Positions 57,397-64,000 of a DNA stretch of 64,000 bases are shown piece by piece. This DNA comes from Dictyophora rubrovolvata. Its lineage: Eukaryota > Basidiomycota > Agaricomycetes > Phallales > Phallaceae. Each line of letters starts with the position of its first letter. The first letter of the stretch is position 1. The DNA lies in contig CP114122.1 of NCBI GenBank assembly GCA_029959195.1, forward strand, positions 992,001 to 1,056,000, in the 5' to 3' direction. Both the position numbers and the translations under genes were made by a program. The notes under the pieces were generated by a model that searched no databases, was not told where the DNA came from, and was given only the letters and a program-made list of their open reading frames with translations.

Positions 57397-57949
57397 GGTG
57401 AAAAGCAGACAGTGAGCGACGTTGGAAAACGAACGAAGGGTTGAGGGTTATATGAAGATTAGAAGACTGGAAGGAGTCTGAAGAGGGACAGGAACGAGAA
57501 ATAACCAGCAACTTTATATATCCGTGCGAGGGTTCAATATCGCTTCGAAGTTTGTTCCAGAAAGGACGGCGAACTGGTCATCCCTAGCCTTCAATAGCCC
57601 GCGCAATTCACACAAGCGACAAAAGGAATCCATTGTTCCAGAAGTGGTCATTATTCCTTGATTATCCTCGAGTGCTTACGCTTTGAAGGAAAATAAAAGA
57701 ATGCTTCCATCTTTTGTTGCATGTGTGGACTTGAGCTACAAGCGATAAACAATGTTGAATTCCAGAACGAACAATGGGAAAAGGCACAAGTGGATAAAAA
57801 AAGATATGCGGCAGCTTTTCTCACCAAGAGCTTCACACGCCTTTCAATATAGACGCCCAAACACCGGCTGCTTCCGGCAACTGTACAGTTTCTCACGTCA
57901 GCATTTTCACTTCCCCTTCCCTCAACACCTCAGCAATTCGGCGGCGCAA
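57397..57949. promoter_or_regulatory. Divergent promoter region, CFEM and RPL31
   Basis: About 550 bp between divergent genes. The RPL31 side (about 57900-57945) is pyrimidine-rich (ttccccttccctcaacacc), a common feature of fungal ribosomal-protein promoters and leaders. A TATATATCC-like segment at about 57515 may serve the CFEM gene. Confidence 0.45.
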
Positions 57950-58643
57950 ATGGTAGGTATCGTCAGCGTCGTACAATGACCTTGAGCACTAAAAATGTAA
58001 CTGTAGGCACCCACTGACCGCAAGAAGGTAATCTTATCGTTTCCCTCATGCATTTGAGCCGAAGAGTGACTGGATTGTCCTTGTTCAGACGACAAAAACA
58101 AAAACCCGTTCGGCCCTTCAGGACGTCGTAACACGGGAATACACCGTTCATCTCCACAAGCATGTTCACGGTCGCTCATTCAAAAAACGCTCGCCTCATG
58201 CCATTAAGGCTATTGCTCAGTTTGCTACTCACATGATGGGAACGAAGGACGTCCGTATTGATCCCAAGCTGAACGAAGTAAGGACTACTCGTTCTTTTAT
58301 CACCCTTTTAATCGTTTATCATTAATCCTCATTTCTTATAGGCTGTCTGGGCTAAAGGTGTCAAAAGCCCACCTCACCGAGTCCGTGTCAGATTGGAACG
58401 TGAGTGGGACTTTCACCCTGAACTCGCATGTTTTTTTTTCCTTTTTTTTTGCTCACTCAACTATACCACTTAGGTCGAAGAAACGATGAGGAAGACGCGA
58501 AGGAAAAACTATATACGTATGCTACCTTTGTTCCCGTCACCAACTTCAAGGTTAGCACAGTCTTGTCTCTATCTCTATCTGTTGTTTAATGTGCTTAACT
58601 GTCTTCCCAGGGTTTACAAACTGTTGTCGTTGATGCTGAATAA
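57950..58643 (+). CDS. RPL31: 60S ribosomal protein eL31
   Basis: The ATG at 57950-57952 is immediately followed by a donor (gtaggt). The intron ends at 58088 and the next exon reads [20 protein letters not shown], then [74 protein letters not shown] and LQTVVVDAE with TAA at 58641-58643. Length and sequence fit eL31, a component near the peptide exit tunnel of the large subunit. Four introns, the first directly after the initiator codon (about 136 nt). That intron shows no convincing box C/D or H/ACA snoRNA. Confidence 0.96.
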
Positions 58644-58696
58644 ATACACCTTATACATTATAGCATATGATTCAGACGTATGATATGCTTTTTATT

Positions 58697-58999
58697 TCAA
58701 GTATGTTTTTTACGGATATGTCGACCCAAAAGAAACTGCATCAGTTCAATCACCCAATGCATCCCGATTCTAGCCATAAATCTTTTTTGACCTGAACGTC
58801 GTGGTAATAGTGGTTCCTGATTAGAAACTTGTGTAATGACCTCGCTTCGCTGAACAAATGTTGAATCCGCGAGTCTTATTTTCAACCTCCCTTTGTCCGT
58901 CCGCGATCTACTGCCAAGGCTCACAGTTGATGAAGATGGGCCATCAACGAAGGCACCTTGGAAATTTGTTCTGATGGGACAAAGGGACCGGAAGTCCAA
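58697..58999 (-). CDS. Small hypothetical ORF, doubtful
   Basis: A 100-codon frame (MDFRSLCPIRTNFQGAFVDG..) with no recognised family, ending IRKKHT. It lies convergent to and just beyond the RPL31 3' end. It may be spurious. Confidence 0.25.
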   Translation of the reverse strand: MDFRSLCPIRTNFQGAFVDGPSSSTVSLGSRSRTDKGRLKIRLADSTFVQRSEVITQVSNQEPLLPRRSGQKRFMARIGMHWVIELMQFLLGRHIRKKHT

Positions 59000-59446
59000 A
59001 TCAAAGCTCGTCTTTGCGCATGCACATGATACACGGCTGAGCCTTGACTAGACTGGTGAAACCATCACCTTATCTAAAATCTGTGCGATAGGAAGAGATC
59101 TTTGTCAATGCCCCAACTCTTTTTGGACTGGTGATGACGAATTAGGCTATCACTATCGACAATTCCTATCTTAAGCGGTATTTTTATCCTTTCAAAGACA
59201 TCCCATTGAACAGCATATCCTCAATATGAGATTGGTCAGTGACATAATTCATATTGATCTAATTCGGTCGACATCTTTTACCATCGCACACTGATAATGA
59301 TTGGTTGGTCATTCGTTGAAATAAAAAAACTCGTCGGATGAAGCTTAATATATGACATTTTCAAAATACGATCTAATTAACGTGGTAACTAGATACAAAA
59401 CACGAGCAAGACCGACGAGAAAATGGAAATTTCAGTTTCTAGACCT
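59000..59446. other. Spacer, no gene seen
   Basis: AT-rich region downstream of the mannitol dehydrogenase gene. No exon recognised. Confidence 0.4.
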
Positions 59447-60959
<1,513 letters not shown>

Positions 60960-61687
60960 GATTTTGAAGTTTGTTTGTTGAGGCAAACAACGAAACAGTT
61001 TTTAAGGAGAAAGTCGGAAGATCTGTTCTGTCTGTATGACGTTGCGCTCGAAGCGGATCGATCGCCGTCCACAGATATTCACAACGCGTCGTTCAAGGAG
61101 ATGACAGCTTATTCATTACACGAAAGAAGGCCGGCGACACGACGAAGTCCTAGGCTTGAAAGGGGATTCCATAAAAATTTGAACGCAAAAGGCAAAGACG
61201 AGATGTCTTCAGTGCAAGGCGTTCAAAGAAGTACAATTCGACAGTCTTCCGCGGAGTACTAAGTAGTGATTAGTTGTTGGCTTGAAGTATTATAGGCGTC
61301 ATCCATTCATCCTTAGCCAAGACAACGATTACTAGTAGTAGTCTTTGATGGCGCGCTAGTAGGAATGTAGAAGCCTGTCGTTCATTGGTCAGCGTGCCCC
61401 TTATAGGCGCGTCACATCCCTGAATCGACATCCCCCTTCTTGCCACTTGGTGATGAGGGCGAGATCCTTTATTTGACCCAATACTACGCATATTCCCGTT
61501 TTTATCATTTGTAGACCAATTTTCAGTTTCAGTATGTTCTTCTGAGCCGAAAATTCGCAACAGTCTCATATTTCGTTTTGAACTTCCCAGGTGACGTTAG
61601 GGCTCGCGCCGCTTTTTTCCCGGGTCACGCTAATACCGAGGCGGCGCTACGCTTTGTGTTCCTCGATCCCGATCGAGACGAGGCATC
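60960..61687. other. Intergenic region
   Basis: About 730 bp between divergent genes. A minus-strand frame at 61270-61569 (MRLLRIFGSEEHTETENWS..) has no recognised family and is probably spurious. Confidence 0.35.
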
Positions 61688-62281
61688 ATGGAATATCAGT
61701 CTTGTTTGAAACTACATCTCAACAGACAAGCTAGGTTGAGGCTTGTCACCTCGTTTGCCTCCCACCTTCACAATGCGCCGTACAGCAGTGGAAATGCCAG
61801 TACTGAGGTGGCTGGTATGTAGTAATGGGAAATAACGTGCACAGTCCGTCTAACCCGAACTCCCTCAGGCTTTTATCAACATGGTGGTGTTTCAGTAGCT
61901 ACGTTCGCTTGTTGGTTAAGGGAAATTTGTAACTGCTCGGGAGACTGGTATCTTTATCCATATGATGCCAACAATGTTCGGGTGGCAACGGGCCAGCCTC
62001 TCGACTTCGCAAGTGAGAATGAGATGCACTGCCCGGCCACTAGGTTATTTGCTCTTTGGGTAGGTTACTGGAAATGAGTTATGTCTGTCTTACTCATGAA
62101 TTATCATATAGCAAGCACTGCTGTCACCATTCATCTGACCTCTGAAGCTCCTCGAATTCGAGCATATTCTACCAATTACACCCATACATCTCGTGTAAGA
62201 TCTCACTTCGGTTCTTCCACTAATTATTCTCAGTCCACTGGTTTTACAATAAGAGTTCGCGAAAGAGATAATTCTCTTTAA
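61688..62281 (+). CDS. Hypothetical small protein, tentative
   Basis: From the ATG at 61688 (MEYQSCLKLHLNRQARLRLV) an exon runs to a donor near 61816 and joins an acceptor near 61869 to read GFYQHGGVSVATFACWLREI, NCSGDWYLYPYDANNVRVAT and CPATRLFALW. A last open stretch (ASTAVTIHLTSEAPRIRAYS.. to RERDNSL) ends at 62281, but I could not find a splice pair that keeps this frame. Alternating polar/hydrophobic residues suggest beta structure. No family recognised; gene or pseudogene not decided. Confidence 0.35.
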
Positions 62282-62640
62282 AGTCGTGCATTAATGTCGA
62301 CATTATCTGCAAAGCGGGCGTCCAACGATTTAAAAAGATTTATCACAGACGAATTGGTTGAAGAAGGAAAGGATATTAATTCTTGACTCCAACTTTTTAA
62401 TCATTGCGACTACATGATTATTCTCTACCTTCCTGACAGTCGAGCATTATCAATCATGATGCGTCCACTCCCGGGTTCAGTGTTCGCATAAAATTATGTG
62501 CGAGTTTACTAAAACTTCGTATGAAGACATTCTCGACTAATTATAATGGATCTCCTTCCTCAAAAACTAAACAACTTCAAGCAAAGGCAGTAAATTTTTC
62601 TTGATTCAAGAAATAAAGTAGATAGTATCGAATTTAAAAA
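62282..62640. other. Spacer, no gene seen
   Basis: AT-rich region between convergent transcripts. No gene recognised. Confidence 0.4.
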
Positions 62641-64000
62641 CTAGATGACGCCCTTCTTCCTCAATACATCCATTTGTTCATCAGAATAACCAATTTCTCT
62701 CAAAACCTGTAAAAATAATCAAACCTAGGTGCAGTCGATTCAAAGAATACCATTTACCTCGCGAGTATGCTGAGAATGCCATGGGGGCGGACGGGTGATA
62801 GGCATTCTTTTCCCATTGTATTGCACTGCTGGTGCTACCATCTTTACTTTCCCAACACGAGGATGCTTAAAAAAAAAAACATGCACGTTAGTTATCTCAG
62901 GTTCTAAAAGGGATCATATAAGTCACTTACATCAACCTCAGTTACAAGATCACGAGCTACCGCCTGCGGATGCTCGAAGGTCTGTCGAATATTATTGATA
63001 GGACCAAAGGGGACACTGATAGATAGGATAAATACGTTGTGGAGAAATCAGTTTAGCTAAACAAATTACCCCTTTCCCTTAAACTTCTCTAACCAGTAAT
63101 CTCTAGTTTCTTCCATTAACCTGTTTTCAATAATTTCAATTAACTCTACTCTGTTCTTCACCCTATCACTGGGAGCCATGAATTTGGGATCGGTTGCAAG
63201 CTCCGGAAGTTCTAGGATTTGAGTAGTCAAAATTGCAAACTACGCAACACATCTTTAAAATTTGTCCATCGAAAATCGAACTAACACACCTGACGATTAT
63301 TGGCGGCACCAATCATAAGATAACTATCTTTACACTCGAAGACTTGGTAAGGAACGATAGAAGGGTGAGCAGTCCCTAGCCGGGATGCTTCCATACCAGC
63401 CACAAGGTAATTTGATGCAATGTTAGCTAGTCCAGCAACCTTGTTATCGTACAGCCAGTCAGTGGCGTTCGGACTTATTAGCAAAGCAATAATATACCTG
63501 AGAGTCGAAAAGGTTACAATCTATGAAAGCACCTTGTCCGGTTTGCTGGCGCGAAATCAGAGCTGCCATAATGGCCCCATGGGCGTATAGTCCACATGCG
63601 ATATCAGTAACAGCGACTCCGACTTTCACAGGAAGACCATCGGGTTCACCGGTACTAAATTATGCATAAAATTTCAAGGGAAGTAAATGTTGTGTGGCGC
63701 GGACGTGGGAAAGGACGTACATATGCATAAGACCAGCTTCTGCTTCTATGATAACGTCATAGCCCGCCTGTTCGGCATAAGGACCCGTTTGGCCATAACC
63801 TGAAAGGACATGAACAATTTTGATTGAAACGAAACAAGATCTACATACCAGTTATGCTGGCATAAATCAATCTCGGATTGATCTTCTTACAATCCTCCCA
63901 GCCCAGGCCAATCTTGGCCAGCTTCCCGGTAACAAAGTTCTCGACGAGGACGTCTGCGCCCTTGACCAAATCTTGCATAATCTTCAAGCCCTCGGGCTCT
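62641..64000 (-). CDS. CaiB/BaiF family (class III) CoA-transferase, 5' end outside window
   Basis: Minus-strand exons read [40 protein letters not shown] (family signature with the catalytic-region YGQ.GP), [114 protein letters not shown], and a C-terminus ending RKKGVI with the stop at 62641-62643. Fungal members are mostly mitochondrial or peroxisomal. The closest characterised group by motif is the human SUGCT-type succinyl-CoA:glutarate CoA-transferase and formyl-CoA transferases; the exact substrate is not determinable. The N-terminal part lies beyond 64000. About seven short introns. Confidence 0.9.

Noticed and set aside
57953-58088. Possible snoRNA in the first RPL31 intron
   Set aside because: Only loose ATGA and CTGA matches without paired terminal stems or correct box spacing.
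60975-61262. Plus-strand 95-codon frame upstream of the mannitol dehydrogenase gene
   Set aside because: It has no ATG start, no family features and overlaps the likely promoter.

Overview
The window is from a filamentous basidiomycete, most likely an Agaricomycete. Genes are densely split by very short introns (about 50 nt, GT..AG). Several families present are typical of mushroom-forming fungi: an NADP-mannitol dehydrogenase, CFEM proteins, an agaric-type F-box protein, a degenerate-kinase family, and solo LTRs and tyrosine-recombinase element debris. No rRNA or tRNA gene, CRISPR array or bacterial-type operon was seen. Exon boundaries were inferred by eye, so gene spans are start-to-stop genomic intervals including introns.

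Left part (1-25.8 kb) is a compact housekeeping block. It holds the 3' end of the complex I 75 kDa subunit, a Ste6-type a-factor exporter (ABCB), NOP53 (60S ribosome biogenesis), a DHHC palmitoyltransferase, phospholipase D1 (PX-PH-HKD-HKD), an unrecognised conserved-looking protein, a PDK1/Pkh-type kinase with a C-terminal PH-like region, a pseudokinase, and a long low-complexity protein with a C-terminal zinc-finger-like segment. PLD1 and the PDK1-like kinase both belong to phospholipid/phosphoinositide signalling, and the palmitoyltransferase and Ste6 are membrane-trafficking or mating related, but adjacency in a fungus does not prove co-function.

Middle part (25.8-40.7 kb) is an accessory island. 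Three paralogous small secreted-protein genes (26.4, 37.2 and 39.6 kb) share an identical seven-exon, all phase-0 structure, including an 18-nt micro-exon and a 36-nt exon. Copies 1 and 2 are separated by about 10 kb of transposon debris: a tyrosine-recombinase pseudogene, a gag-like fragment with two CCHC knuckles, three near-identical solo LTRs of about 407 bp with target-site duplications, a further LTR-like block, a long inverted repeat, and small orphan ORFs. Copy 1 is itself flanked by about 115-bp direct repeats.

Right part (40.9-64 kb) returns to ordinary genes: an aldo-keto reductase, an REXO/Rex1-type RNA exonuclease, a Zrg17-like CDF zinc transporter, two CFEM proteins, an F-box protein, an atypical SDR, a multi-pass membrane protein, ribosomal protein eL31, NADP-mannitol dehydrogenase, and the 3' part of a CaiB/BaiF CoA-transferase running off the window.

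The most striking signal is a 106-bp TG..CA mini-element at 52,818-52,923. It interrupts the F-box gene with a perfect 5-bp target duplication; precise removal restores the reading frame. Its ends look like splice sites (GTAAGT..CTAACAG), and a longer relative with the same termini sits at 28,046-28,263 beside the tyrosine-recombinase pseudogene.
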